From positions 544,765-608,764 of the forward strand of contig JAGTXK010000087.1 of NCBI GenBank assembly GCA_019096195.1: a DNA stretch of 64,000 nt, written 5' to 3'. The translations under genes and the position numbers were made by a program. Below are positions 44,814 to 57,234 of the stretch, in pieces (the first letter of the stretch is position 1; each line of letters opens with the position of its first letter). This stretch comes from Boletus sp. NGJ. Its lineage: Eukaryota; Basidiomycota; Agaricomycetes; Boletales; Boletaceae. The notes under the pieces are model-generated. The model saw nothing but the letters and a program-made list of their open reading frames with translations, was not told the DNA's origin and ran no database searches.

Positions 44814-46340
44814 TCAATCGAACGCTTCTCCCTTACTGTGTGCTTGGAAGAGTTCTATGTCGTCAGATGGTATACCATCTCCTATGGCGCGCGCCTTGTC
44901 TCTCCCTCTCCTCACGACTTCCCACTCTATACGAAGAAAGACCCATATCCATCTCCGCAGCACCTCTGCCATTTCGAGCCAAAAGATGAGCGCGCTCCCG
45001 TCTGACTGTGAGTAAAGGTGGCTTGACAGCTTGATGGACCATGTCATTCGAAGGATGAAATTCAAGAAGATAACCATGGGGTATACTGGAAGAGGATATA
45101 AAAGCACCGCACGGAGCCCGTACGGATACAGAGTGTCACGGCGCCCTGGGGTGTCGAACGATGAAGACGTCTGGTCCGGTGAAGAAATTGATTCATGTGA
45201 TCTGCTGGACGATATAGTGTTTGACTTTCGCGATCTCGGTGATCCCTCTCGTGGCCTGGTTGAACTCGTGGCCAAGAGATCAAGACCCCAATCGTTGGTC
45301 AAGTCCCACCAAAACGAATACGACGAATTGACAACAACTGACATCAGCCTGGTCGAGTGCAAGGTAGGTGAGGTGATCCAGAGCCGGCGGAAGACCAACA
45401 TACCAGAGACGAAAGAGGGGGTGTTCGCCATGCCATCCTTGTTGCGTCCCGTGGGTTTGCTCTAGATCTGAGATCACGATTCTTTGAGCAGCAGAGAGGA
45501 ATATCACGGGGAACGACGAAGCGTATTTGATAGCGTTGAAGAGTGAACGGCGGCTCGAGTTCGTCGGAGCATAGTACTCGATAAGACATTGACGTAAACG
45601 AATCAGATAAGGCAAACTAGTGTATCTCAGCGTCGTAGAAGCTAGAATTGAAAGTGGCAACTTACCTCATGAGGCTTGGTAGTATCCACTGGTACCAACC
45701 ATCCTGCGATGGAAGTTGTAACAGACTACCTCCCGGAAGCAGCATGCACAATGACAGCCACATGTCACCAAGGACTTTTGCGAAAGACGTCAGAACGTCG
45801 GCAAATACGATATCCGAGAAATACACAGAGCTGTCAAAGCCAGAAAAGAGGCACCTCGTAGCAGTACTAAAGAGGAGGTGATCAGAAACACGCGTCAGAA
45901 AGACAGTAAATCACGAACGAGAGGAACCAATCACGCTCCCGCTTGTGAAAGATATCATACGGACACATGAGTGCTGTCACCACACCGAGCATGCACACAG
46001 CGGGGACATATCTAAACAAATCCACGAGGTCGGTATCTGACTGTGTTGCTGCTCGAAATAATAGCCAAGCGGCGAAACACCAGCTTGTGTATCCGGCAAA
46101 GATTCGGTAGAGAGGCGAGTAGAAGGAACGGGCGGAGAAGTGTCCACTGGACGAGGGGGACCTGAGAGGAAGGTGGCTGCTTGCTTGGAACTCCAACGCG
46201 CCAGGCCCGTCAATACCTAGTAGTTGCAATCCATGGAGATTTGTTGCCCATCCCAGCACACCCAACCCGACGAGGAACAAGACGCGGAAGGGAAGCGGAA
46301 ACGAGGCTGCGAGAGGTACTTCGTTGTCGATGTACATCAC
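44814..46340 (-). CDS. ERD1: ERD1/EXS-family multi-pass membrane protein
   Basis: A Golgi membrane protein of the EXS family (yeast Erd1), linked to ER-protein retention and Golgi glycosylation/phosphate handling. The ATG at 46340 starts MMYIDNEVPLAASFPLPF and is followed by a first membrane span RVLFLVGLGVLGWATNLHGL. Further spans include YRIFAGYTSWCFAAWLLF and YVPAVCMLGVVTALMCPYDI. The downstream part has FPVIFLSAAQRIVISDLEQ, YSFWWDLTNDWGLDLL, MTWSIKLSSHLYSQ, SDGSALIFWLEMAEVLRRW and IWVFLRIEWEVVRRGRDKA, the signature EXS end (WD.xNDW, RxxWxxKLSSH, ExxRRxxWxxxRxExE). The CDS ends near 44814. It is head-to-head with SNU23, 227 bp between ATGs. Confidence 0.87.
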
Positions 46341-46567
46341 GAGCTTGAGGAGGCGAACAGGTCAAAGCATGCGGATTATGAGTGAGCTCGATGGGGACAA
46401 GGAGGGAGAGGTAGAGTTTTTGGACTAGTTGAATGAATATTTGGGAGCTGCGAGGTACATTGAAATATCGACACTTAGGTACGCTGGCACATGTCCAACT
46501 TGAGCGGTATTACGTGGCTGTGAATTTTCATGACGGTCTATTTCGCTTTAGCAGAGCCACCACCACC

Positions 46568-47355
46568 ATGGCAGACAAATCTGGGGCATACGCCGCAAAG
46601 GCAGGCGACACAGACTTTCGAAAGAAATGGGACAAGCAAGAATACGCAGAACGAGCGCAAAAAAAGGACGACGAAGAACGAGAGCGCATGCAGGAGAATG
46701 AAGAACGCATGAAGCAGGGTGCGTCACGGTCCCAATCCTCCATCATACCTCTCAACCCGCATCGCGTCCTTCAACAGGTAAAGCACCCCGAAAAGGGCGG
46801 AAGGAAGACATTCCCAAACCAACAGAGCTCATGAAACGGCGCGAACAATCGCTGGAGCTCGACAAGAACCTCGGTAAGACGATGGTCGTGCAGCACCCAG
46901 GCGGTCGCGGTCCTGGCCAACCTGGTTTCTATTGCGAGACGTGTAGCCGGACGTACAAGGACACCACCGGGTATTTGGACCACATCAACGGCAGATCTCG
47001 TTCGTTCGTTTTGTTTCCGTGTCTTTGGGAAGGAACTTGATAGTATCACCCAGACCTTCGGAAATTGGGGCAGACAACCCGTGTGGAACGCTCAACGCTA
47101 GAGCAGGTTCGCGCACGGATAGCCTTTTTACGAGAGAAGACAAAAGAAGCATCCGCCGCAAAATCGTTCGACTTTGACAAACGACTAGCAGAACTCAAGA
47201 GCCAGGAGGCTACTCGACGTGAAGAGAAGAAAGCCCAGAAACAAACACAGAAAGAGCAGGCACGAATACTGCTTGCAAAAGAATCCACCATGGAAGTCGA
47301 CGATGAAATGGCAGCTGTCATGGGCTTTGGAGGATTCGGCTCAACCAAGAAATGA
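46568..47355 (+). CDS. SNU23: SNU23/ZMAT2, U4/U6.U5 tri-snRNP zinc-finger protein
   Basis: A spliceosome component involved in B-complex and 5' splice-site handling. The ATG at 46568 (context ACCACC ATG G) gives MADKSGAYAAKAGDTDFRKK, WDKQEYAERAQKKDDEER. After a short intron come MKRREQSLELDKNLGKTMVV and the matrin-type C2H2 finger FYCETCSRTYKDTTGYLDHI. An intron splits the finger: its donor GTTCGT rejoins NGRS to HLRKLGQTTRVERSTLEQ, giving the second His. It ends MAAVMGFGGFGSTKK at 47355. It is notable beside the microexon gene because SNU23 belongs to the splicing machinery, but the adjacency is about 9 kb and probably coincidental. Confidence 0.95.
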
Positions 47356-47506
47356 CCATCGTGGCTCTAGTAGTCTTCCGCTCTGGGTCTGCACTAGCAT
47401 CCTGTATTTCTACATCACCAGCACTCTACGGACTTCTTATCTTCCAGTATACCCTACTTTTTTCCTCAAGGTATAGTACACGGTCTCTTCTTTCGCTCTA
47501 CTCTTA

Positions 47507-50500
47507 TCAAGCTCTTACCAATGTCAAGGAGAACTTGACATCGGCAACCTCTTGCTCCTCCACGATGATCAAATTTCCGCCATTCCGTTCCTGGATATCA
47601 ACGGGGACGCTCCTCACCGTCTTCAAGATGAACTCTGCATGCTCCTTGAGGGCATCAAGCAACTCCGCCCCCGACCTCTCTTCGAACTTGTAATACACAT
47701 CGACATCGTCCGTCGCTTGCAACCCAGCCTTTTTCCTCAGCTTTTGTATCCGATTGATTAGCTCTCTCGCGAGCCACTCGCCCATCAGTTCCGGGTGAAC
47801 TTGCACGTCCAGTCGCACGACCACATCGTTGTCTGTGTTTGTCGAGTATTGGCCCTCGGAGGCAGCTGGCAGCTCGAGATATCGCTGGACCGTCAGATCG
47901 CCTGCAACGAGCTCGATGCCGTCCACTGTGAGTTTACCGCAGTCGACGTATGCCTTGACAGCATCGCTCGGGACGTTGGGGAGCGCGTTCTTGACGCGGC
48001 CAAGATCCTTGCGAAGTTTGCGACCCAAGACACCCCAATCCGCAACCGCACGGTAGCGCACGCCGGACATGGATTCGTCAGAGGTGAAGACGACATCGCG
48101 CACGTTGAGCTCGGAGAGGATGTACCGCTGAAGTGATGTCACGTCTGCAATGTACTGTGCGTCGGGGTGGAACACCAAGAGTTCTTTCAATGGGGTCTGT
48201 TTTGAGTCACGGGTCAACCATGCAACGCTTCGGTAGAACGTCACAAAGAATACAGACCTTGAGGGAGAGATTATGCCTCTCGCGGATGTTTCGAGTCAGG
48301 TCAATAACGGCCTTCATCCGCTGTACTTGTCGCTCGATCTCGGCGTCAAAGTATTCTTCTTTCACTTCTGGGAAGCTCAAGAAGTGGACCGAACGAGGAT
48401 CTGGGACCGATGGGTCTTCTGGTATGTAGTCCCGTAACGTCTGATAAAGGTTTTCCGTCAAGAATGGCGTGTAGGAAGACTGTCACATGTGCCATATGTT
48501 CGTCAGCGATGAGCAAATTCGAATGATGGTACCTACCATCGTACGACACAATGTGAGCAACGTTTCGAACAAGGTGTTCAATGCAGCAATCGTATCCTCC
48601 GCACCGTCCTCGCCCTTTAATCTTCGTCTGTTGAATCGGATGTACCAATTCGTCAGTTCATCGACGAGATCCAAGAGGCGCGGGAGAATGCTGTAAAGCC
48701 TATATGCGGCCATCTCCTCGCGGAACAACAGTATGAGCGATTGACAACGCGCGAGGATCCACCGATCCATGACGTTGTTCGAAAGCGGAGCGTGAGTGTT
48801 GTGCTTGAACTCGATTCCAGTCGTCTTTTGCAAGAGGGTCGTTTGACCGAGGAAGAACCGGAAGGCGTTGACCCAGGGAAGCATGACGCGAGAGACGACG
48901 TCGTGCACGCCCTCCTCACGGAACCGAAGGTTCTCGCCACGGACGATCGGCGAGTTTACCAGGAACATCCTAGAAAAGACACACATTCAGCCGGGATCAC
49001 TCGAGCATGAAAACACGAACCTGACAGCGTCAGCACCATACTTGTTAAACATCAAGTTCGGATCGGGGTAGTTTTTGAGACTTTTGCTCATCTTCTTGCC
49101 GTCGGCAGCTAGGACGAGACCGGTGACGATCAAGTTCTTCCACGGCGCTCTACCGAACAAATGGGTCGACAGCACGAGTAGCGTGTAGAACCATCCGCGC
49201 GTCTGATCGATGCCTTCAGATACGAAATCGCCAGGGAAATTGTGCTCGAAAAACGCCTTGTTCTCGAATGGATAGTGGACTTGGGCGTACGGCATGCTGA
49301 TGATGTCCGGGTTCATTTCTGGTTGGACGAGGGGTTCGTTGCGAGGTGTATGCTTACCTGCCTGACTCGAACCAACAGTCAAAGACTTCCTCGACTCTCT
49401 TTAGGGCACCCTTTCCCTTTTGAGACGGAATGGTGAGGTGGTCTATCTTGTCCCGATGGATATCGGTGATGCCAGTCGCACCAGTTAACCGTTCCAATTC
49501 CTCGATGGAAGCAACTGCGACGACCTGAAAAGAATTGTGCTTATCACTCCTTTTTCGGTAATGTATGTAACGTTCCAACGGACCTCCTCAAAGTCATCGC
49601 TCGCCCACAACGGCAGCGGAGTACCCCAGTAACGATTTCTTGAGATGTTCCAATCGCGTGCATTTGCAAGCCAGTTTCCAAAGCGATTATCGCCAACAGA
49701 TTGAGGAACCCTGGCTCGTTCAGTCGGGAGGGGATACTATCAGAAAAAGTCATCCAAGTTTCTTACCACAACGTTTCCTTGTTGTTAGCAACAAGCTGAT
49801 CTTTGATGGGCTCCACTCTTACGAACCAAGAGGGTATCGCGCGATAAAGGAGAGGCGTACCCGATCTACCAACAAAGCTCAGTCAGGACTCTTCTGGTTG
49901 ACCAGAGTCGTGAGAGTACACACCGCCAGCAATACGGGTAAGAGTGATTGATAGTAGATTGAACGACCAGTCGTCCCTTGGCCTTCAAGTGCTTCATGAT
50001 TTCCTTATCTGCCGCCTACATGAACGTCACGTCAGCAGATGGTGAAACAACCAGACGATCGTGTGTTGACTTGCCTTGATGTACATGCCCTCGTAATCCG
50101 TGACGGGCTTGACGAATTTACCGGCATCGTCTAGAGGACAGGGTGGCATCTCATCTGCGGCGAGGATACCATTCTCCCTAGCAATGCGATGATCGTCCTC
50201 ACCAAAAGCTGGTGCTTGTTGGACGATCCCCGTACCATCTTCGTCGGTGACATACGTATCAGTGACGACGACGAACGCTCGATCTTCGTACTGCGGACCA
50301 AACGCGTACGTTAGGTTCCCGACGCTCTAGTTTAAGATATCCCCTCTCACCTGCTCAGTAAAGTACTCAAAGAGCGGTACATATCGCCATCCTTTCAGAT
50401 CCGCCCCCTTGAACGTCGCCACTTTCTTAAACTTGGCTTTCTTGGGATCCTTGTAGAGCGACCCAAGCAATTTTTCACAAAGAATGTAGTTTGTGTCTTT

Positions 50501-51368
50501 TTCCTCGTCGTGGATTTTGATATACGTGAACTCGGGATGGACGCACAACGCCAAATTGGATGGCAGCGTCCACGGGGTCGTCGTCCATGCTAGCAGTGCC
50601 GTGGTGGGATCATCGACGAGCTGAAAGGCAATCGTAACCGCCGGATCGTTGACGTCTCGATAATCCAACCCAGCCTCAAAGTTGGACAACGGCGTCGTAC
50701 ACCCAGCCGAATACGGCATCACCCGCGTACCGCGATACACCATCCCCTTTTTCCAAAGCTCCGAAAACGCCCACCAGATGCTCTCCATAAACGTCGTGTT
50801 TAGCGTCTTGTAATCATTGTCGAAATCGATCCAGCGGCCCATGCGTTCGACGGTCGCGCGCCACTCGGACGAGTAACGCATCACGATGGCGCGGCATTCG
50901 GCGTTGTAGTTGTCGATGCCCATTTTCAGCACGTCTTCTCGGCCGGTGATACCGAGCTTCTTATCGATCTCGTGTTCGACAGGTAGGCCGTGGGTGTCCC
51001 AGCCGAATCTACGGGTGACATGATGACCCGTAACGTGCGCATATCGCGTCACGATGTCCTGCGCAAGACTCAGTACGACATCATCGTTGGAGCCGAATCA
51101 CGAGACCAAAATCGCACCTTGATGGTACCGGCCAGCAGATGCCCGTAATGCGGCAAGCCAGTGGCGAAAGGCGGTCCATCGAAGAAGACATACTCGGGCT
51201 TCCCTTCTGAGAGCTTCAGGCTCGTCCGGAATGCGTCAATCTCGCGCCAGTATGCAATGACCTTTTCTTCCTCCTTGGAGAAGTTGAACGTTTGTGATAC
51301 TGTACAGATCGGTCAGATGGGAGACGGTGGGAGGCTCAGGACGTACTGTCGTGCTTTGGGAATGGCAT
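47507..51368 (-). CDS. ILS1: Cytosolic isoleucyl-tRNA synthetase
   Basis: A class I aminoacyl-tRNA synthetase charging tRNA-Ile. The ATG at 51368 gives MPFPKHD, an intron, then [20 protein letters not shown] and [20 protein letters not shown], which contains the HIGH-type motif [24 protein letters not shown] follows, then the editing domain ([20 protein letters not shown]). The KMSKS motif is [15 protein letters not shown] at about 49070-49110. The anticodon-binding and C-terminal parts run to [10 protein letters not shown], stop at 47507. About ten introns of 45-70 bp are visible, and the length (about 1,080 residues) is normal for the eukaryotic cytosolic enzyme. It converges on SNU23 with about 150 bp between stops. 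Confidence 0.96.
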
Positions 51369-51790
51369 GATTATATACACTGTCTTTACTGTTGGAAAGA
51401 CGTTAGGCTTTATGCGCTGACGATAAGTGTCAAAATGACTCGATGTGAGTGACTCGTGCGACAGAAAAGACACCCGAGCGGATCGAGTCAAATCTACTCA
51501 GATGGAAAGATAAAACGGTGTTTACGAGCAAATCAAAGTCGCCATGACTCGAAGAGATCAGTGAGCCTTGCACGTGACCGGTGACCTTTCACTTGCTCCC
51601 GATTCAATGTTCAAACGTTCATGAACGATAGTACATTGGTCGATTTCCTGACTCTCCCCATATCCGATGAGCGCAAGGATGGAAAGCATGACTCAGACCT
51701 AGGATCCGAACCAAATGCCCAGCGTCGCAACGACCCCTTCACGTCGTTCTGCCTAAACCGAGAATAAATATAAAATCCTAGACACACCAT
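51369..51790. promoter_or_regulatory. ILS1 upstream region
   Basis: 422 bp between the ILS1 ATG and the stop of the BAG-domain gene on the same strand. TATATA-like sequence occurs at about 51372. Nothing else recognisable. Confidence 0.35.
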
Positions 51791-52628
51791 CTAGACATCT
51801 CTTCCTACGACCCCACGCGCCGTCCACGCGCCATCCAACCGATCCAACACCCCCTGTACCTCCTTCACCGCCGCCTTCCGCTGCACCCTCGCCTCTGGCC
51901 AATCAGCCCCCGACATATGCAACGCATCCAAACGAAGCAGGGATTGCAACAATAGCTCTGACAGTCGGGTGTGATCCAGCGACGTCGGCTCTGGTGGTAC
52001 AGTCGACTCGGGATACGTTGCCTCGAACTCTGACGTGGGACCACCCTCCCCAGAGGACGGCGCGAGCGCTCGCACGAACGCATCCACGCCCGGAACGAGC
52101 GTCTCCCTCACCTTCTCCAATTCTGTTCGAATCGCTAAAATCGTACCCTCCTCCGTCTGTGGTGTCGAGGTCTTTGACTTGGGCGCTAGCGGGCGCGGTG
52201 TGGATGAAGCAGAGGGCTTTTCAGGTGCGAGGGTATGCCCGCCGATCAACGCGATCGTCGCGTTTTCTTTCAGTTTATATGTCGATACTGTCCGCAAATG
52301 TCAACGATAGTTGATAGGTGTGAGTGTTTTTGAACGAAAACAGTCGGGGGAGAAACGCACATGGAGCGGTATCCTCCTTCATCACAGCACCCTTGTACAC
52401 CAACTTGAACGACCCCACCGGGAGCTGGGTATACGCTGCCAAGTCGGCGCGGAGTTTGCCCAGTGGTGTGTTGAGAGGGGGAATTGGGAAATGGAGGACG
52501 TCGCGACCCCATTTGACATGAATCATGTTGTAAAAGGCACGACGTGAACGAGAGTAGGTATGGACACGGGGTGTGTATTCGGAAAAGATGGCACGAACGA
52601 GTGCGAGAGCCGCGCGGAAAATCAGCAC
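51791..52628 (-). CDS. BAG-domain Hsp70 cochaperone with ubiquitin-like domain and N-terminal membrane segment (Snl1/BAG1 type)
   Basis: A predicted nucleotide-exchange factor for Hsp70. The first clear exon begins with a hydrophobic stretch (SVALSLVLIFRAALALVRAI) suited to a membrane anchor. A ubiquitin-like domain follows (IHVKWGRDVLHFPIPPLNTP, LGKLRADLAAYTQLPVGSFK, LVYKGAVMKEDTAPLS), interrupted by an intron at about 52300-52360, then TYKLKENATIALIGG. The BAG domain is IRTELEKVRETLVPGVDAFV, SELLLQSLLRLDALHM and RKAAVKEVQGVLDRLDGAW. The CDS ends at 51791. The true start is unresolved: the frame stays open to an acceptor at about 52650 with an upstream exon I cannot place, and the next internal ATG is only at MIHVKWG. 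Confidence 0.82.
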
Positions 52629-52689
52629 AAGGCTGAGCGCGACTGAGGATAGTTGAAAAAGTAGATTCGTCAGACCTGAGCATGTACTA

Positions 52690-53412
52690 AAAAACGAACA
52701 AATTACCAGAGTAAAGTGAAGACAGTTTGGCTCAACAGCTGACGATTCGAATCTGAGACGGAATCGGCGTGGAACAACTTACTGGGCGATGTGGCCAGAA
52801 ACGGAAACTTAGTGGTCGATAGCCCCTGTCTACACCAGAAGTTTCGGCCTGCTTGGTCAACACCGATTGGATTAAGAACAAATCACTAAAACCTTGGACC
52901 AGTGGAACAACCAGCTATCACGATATCCAACAAAAAAGAAACTACTGCCCATGGGAAGACGACCGACAACCAAACCATGATGACCACGAAAAAAAAGAGT
53001 AGCGTAGCTGACGGGTTGGAAAGTAGATTCAGGAATGTATGTATGAGAGGGGTATTACATAAACGACCAGCGTTAGTAGTGTACGTGGTGACGCCCGAGA
53101 AGGGAGATGGGTAATAAGCGCGGTATGTGGTGTGGAGGGGCTACTCTCCCGGTAGCCAAGTGGATGAGTCGAGAACTGATGCAGTAAAGACATTCGTGTC
53201 GCATGGTTCGCTATGGCCCACGCACCGCAGGTAGACAAGTCTGTTGCGCGAGGTAATTGACAATGAAATGGTGCCTTGAGTGATGGGTGGATCTCAATGT
53301 CGCATGATTGACGCGAGCTGTCATGGATCACCGGTCGCGAGGGGAAGAGCGCGGAGATGGGGTCCTCCTCGAGAGGGTGTTACAATGGGAAAGCATCGTT
53401 TAGACACTGTGC
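52690..53412. other. Intergenic between the BAG-domain gene and PBS2
   Basis: About 720 bp, including an A-rich stretch at 52920-53010. Short frames only. The missing first exon of the BAG gene may lie at its left edge. Confidence 0.4.
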
Positions 53413-55514
53413 TCACTCATAGATCGCAAACCCACGTCTCCCCCGTTCTCGCCACTCGATTGCGCGCACCGCCCATTCTGCCATATCGACCTCACGCTCT
53501 GTTTCCATCCTCATCCATGGGTGTGCCTGCGACACCTAATCAGCACACGCACCATCCAGGAAAAACATACTTGCAAGCAGCTCAGGATATGTCGCCCGCT
53601 CATCCGCGTTTTTGATCAAACACCGCCTTACCCAATCGCGTGCTTCAGGAGACCATTTCCTGCCGGGAGGCCGTCCATCACCATTTTCGCCCACATCTGC
53701 AGTCAGTAGGCTGACGACTTCGTCGGGGGTGTCGGCATCATCCGGGAGTCCAGGTGCCTCACCGTCGACAATGGCACTGAGCTGTGCGAAGACATTTTCG
53801 TAGGTCTCAGGGGGGTATGGATACCTGAGGCGGATGAGTAAAACAGGGCAGGGTGGAGCGTAGTGAGAGAAACAGTACTTACTTTCCCCTAGCAATCTCC
53901 ACGATTGAAAGACCGAGAGACCAGACGTCGGCGCTGACGGTATATGAGGTAAAGGCATCGTCAAGGTTTGACGACGAGGGTGAGGATCCCTTTATCCGCT
54001 CGGGCTGTGAATTGCGACCATATATAGAATTAATAACAGCACATATGGTAAGATGGTCAACGCTCGGAAAATTTGAAGACAACCGCAGCAGGCGTAACTC
54101 ACAGCCATATAACTCTGGCACCCGACATTGGTGCGAGCGATGCTTTTTTCGAGTTGCCCGCTCACACCGAAATCGCACAGCTTGATCTCGCCTTTACTGT
54201 TGACGAGAACATTGGTCGGCTTTACGTCACGGTGCATGACGCCCAATTGATCTTTGAGGAAAGCGAGCCCTTTGGTCATCGATGACGCGATGCGCCGAAG
54301 GTGTTGCTCTGCGAGAGGAGCTGGGCTGGAAGTCCAGGCGGAACCTGGGCTGGATGAAATACTAGGGGGGAGGGAGACATTTCCGTTTGGGAAACAACAT
54401 AGCGAGGCAAGGGATCCACCATCCATGTGCTCCATGCAATAGTAGACGCATGACTCGACAAAGAATGCACCATAGAATTCGACGATGAACGGGCTTACGG
54501 CGCGGTGGAGGATGTCAAGCTCCATAAGGATGCCGTTGAGCCTTGTGGAGTCGAGTTCTAAGCGAATTTCCTAAAGCAAGTGCAAACAGAAACGGGGTGG
54601 GGGGGAATGATTAGATGACATATGGGGTGAAGGAATCCAAAGGCGTACCTTCATGGCCATTGCGACATTGGTTGGCTTATGGAGGACCTTTTTTACGGTT
54701 CCATAGTTGCCTCGGCCGAGTTCGTGTTCGAGAACGAGTTGCTCCATGTTGATCGCAAATGAAGACCCGTTTGAAAAATCGACGCCAGACGCGTGGAGGA
54801 CGGCCTTTCCGGCGAAGTTGAGCCGGCCAGACGGATCGCTGATCGGAAGGTCACAGATGAGAAGGGTAGTAAAGAATAAACCAAGGACGTACACGATTTT
54901 GTTGAAGTTCGCGAACGGGGTATCAAAGGTAGAGGGGGGACGACGAGTGGCATCGGCTAATGAGGGTCTGCCTGCTCCAAGGCCGGCATTTGCGGCACCG
55001 ATGGCAGCATCTGGATTGATATCGGACAACTTGAAGCCGGGCTTGTTGCGTTTGGTGGAAGGCGTGGGGGTTGTGCCACGACCTCGGGGGGCAGATGGGG
55101 AAGGGAATGAGTTTGGTTGGTGAACAAAAGGGCGTTGTACGTCATCTAGATTTGTGCGTTGCAAAGCCTGTGCGGCGGAGTCAATGGAGAAGGAAGTGGA
55201 GCCCGGTGGGGCAGGTGACCCCCCGCGGTTGAGCATCTGACGGAGAGAAATGAAGAGAGGAGGAGAAGGAGGACTGCAGCGGGACGTACGGCCATCATCT
55301 TTGCCTGGAGAGAGGGAGGAATAGGCGCATTTCCTGCTCTGTTTGAGAGAAGACCGCTGAGGGTGTTTCTCGGCGCTGTAGCAGCCTGGTTGGGCTGCAA
55401 ACGGTTTGGTTGCCTCTGGGAAGTGAGTGGCAAGGGGGGAGGTCTGTTGAGGGATGGTTGTTGGATGTCTTGTAGAGCGTTGAGCGAGTCGTGGTCATGG
55501 CCGGAGTGCTGCAT
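53413..55514 (-). CDS. PBS2: MAP kinase kinase of the Pbs2/Wis1 class (HOG osmostress pathway)
   Basis: A dual-specificity kinase that activates the Hog1 MAPK. The ATG at 55514 (MQHSGHDHDSLNALQDIQQP) leads to a disordered Pro/Ser-rich N-terminus; an intron joins PSLQAKMMA to MLNRGGSPAPPGSTSF. The kinase domain has the glycine loop LGRGNYGTVKKVLHKPTN, the VAIK-type lysine (MAMK), HRDVKPTNVLVNSKGEIKLC, DFGVSG and the activation segment SIARTNVGCQSYMAPERIKG, with the SxxxT phosphosites of MAPKKs. The C-lobe has YTVSADVWSLGLSIVEIA and RKWSPEARDWVRRCLIKNAD. The last intron, 53527-53574, is GC-AG (donor GCAAGT); using it restores the conserved ELLAHPWM and a C-terminus ending RRGFAIYE at 53413. Confidence 0.93.
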
Positions 55515-57234
55515 TTGGGGAGGACGTGGAGGAAACAGCGATAATCGAGATTTCCATATATACTCGACATCATTCATCAACCGACGCTGGTCACATGTCA
55601 CACTCACCGCAGCATCCACAGCAACTCCCATCGTCCAACGCTCAGTCAACGTTGTGGGGACAGCAATCTCCGCGGTCAAGCGACTTGCTGTACGAGCTTT
55701 ACACAGAGGTGGCGTCCCTCGTTGCAGTCAATAAGCCTCTATGAACCGAGCCCCGGTACCTGTATTAGCGTCGCTCATGCTTCCTGTGACCTGGGTGGGT
55801 TTTCATCTCCGTCGCGCGAGCAAACGTGTACCATGGAAGGCGAGTGTCTGAATTCCCCTCCCCCCGCTAAAGTATTGGTGGTTGATCCGTCCGGATGGCA
55901 GAAGTTGGTCATTTCTATTCACTCCGCGAAGACAATTAGCAATGACATCACCTGAGAGTACATAACATACCTCTCGCTTGGTGGAGAGAGCGGCGATCAA
56001 ACCTATCCCTTGCGTTTCGCGCTGTAATCACCAAGGGACGACCTTTGTGACTTTGAAACATCCTTGCTTGATCGGAGCTAACCAGTACAATGGCGTGCAG
56101 ATCCGCGCTGTCCATGTACGTATCTATACACTCCGGGTCGCATGTTTCGCTGATATATCGGGTGGACATTCCTACGTGGCTTTCCAACACAGACTGTCTG
56201 TTTGCGTGGACGCGAGACGCATCGAAACAACGCATTCCACTGTTATTGACTCAACCCTCTTCGACTTTTCATTGCCACAGCCATACAACTCACCCACGGC
56301 GTCATCAGTGCTCAATCGTCGGAAGGGCTCAAAACGCAACTGGCTGTGTCTCCGAGAAGACATCCCGAGTACGGCAGTCACAACAATCTCCGAGGAGCTG
56401 GCCCGGATCATTCGATAGCCTTGAAGACTTTCACCTTTGACGCCTTCCGTGACAGACGCCTGCGCCATACGGTCGGACTCAGCCTATCTCTGATAGTTTG
56501 ATGATCCTTCCATCCAGGAACCGGAACTGGAGCACCTTCCATCATGTAATAACGGCCTTTTGTCATACTTGCTATAATTACACGAATACAGTTATCTAGG
56601 CTATTTTCGACGTCACCACCCGGCCGGGCCGACAACAGTTCAGGACGCACAAAGCAATTCGTGGCTCCTGTGTAAACGTCAAAGACAACGATGGTGGGTG
56701 ACACTTGAGTCACCAAAGGCTGGGCAAGGGTTGCACCGGGCTCGTGTACATGAATTAAAGTACATGCTTTCGAAACACACATACGACATTTTCGGAGCAA
56801 TATGGGGGCCACGCAATGAAGTGCCGATCTTTAAAAATTGTCACAGTGGATAATGTGTATGACAGTGATGCATTTCCGTCATCTTGCATTGATATTCGGG
56901 GGTTAGTATCAGACAGGAAATACATACAGATCCTTGCGAAGCGATGGGTGTAGTTGAACCATCGAGAACCAGTTCTTGAGCGGACTTGGCGGAGAGCCTT
57001 TGCATGACGCGAAGGGAACGATTCCTGACGAATCCGTCACACAAGCATTTGCAGCCTCCGACTCGGACGTTATCCCTACGCCGAACCATGGCTCATGGTC
57101 AAACTGAGTTGCGAGGGCACGTACTGCACTCACTAATTAAACGAGAATACAAACTCAGTGCTGCAATAATGAACCTGATCAAGACAATTCAACACGAGTA
57201 GACCATAACCTTGCAACGTACAACCTGCAAACTA
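55515..57234. other. Gene-poor spacer between PBS2 and the Crinkler-like block
   Basis: 1.7 kb. A minus-strand frame at 56408-56812 (starting MAPILLRKCRMCVSKACTLI) is moderately protein-like but has no recognised domain. Sequence from about 57170 to 57240 (AATTCAACACGAGTAGACCA) matches 12745-12800, so the paralogous block begins about here. Confidence 0.45.

Noticed and set aside
52270-52683. 137-codon minus-strand frame starting MLRSDESTFS
   Set aside because: It overlaps the ubiquitin-like domain exon of the BAG gene in a different frame; the BAG frame carries the conserved sequence.
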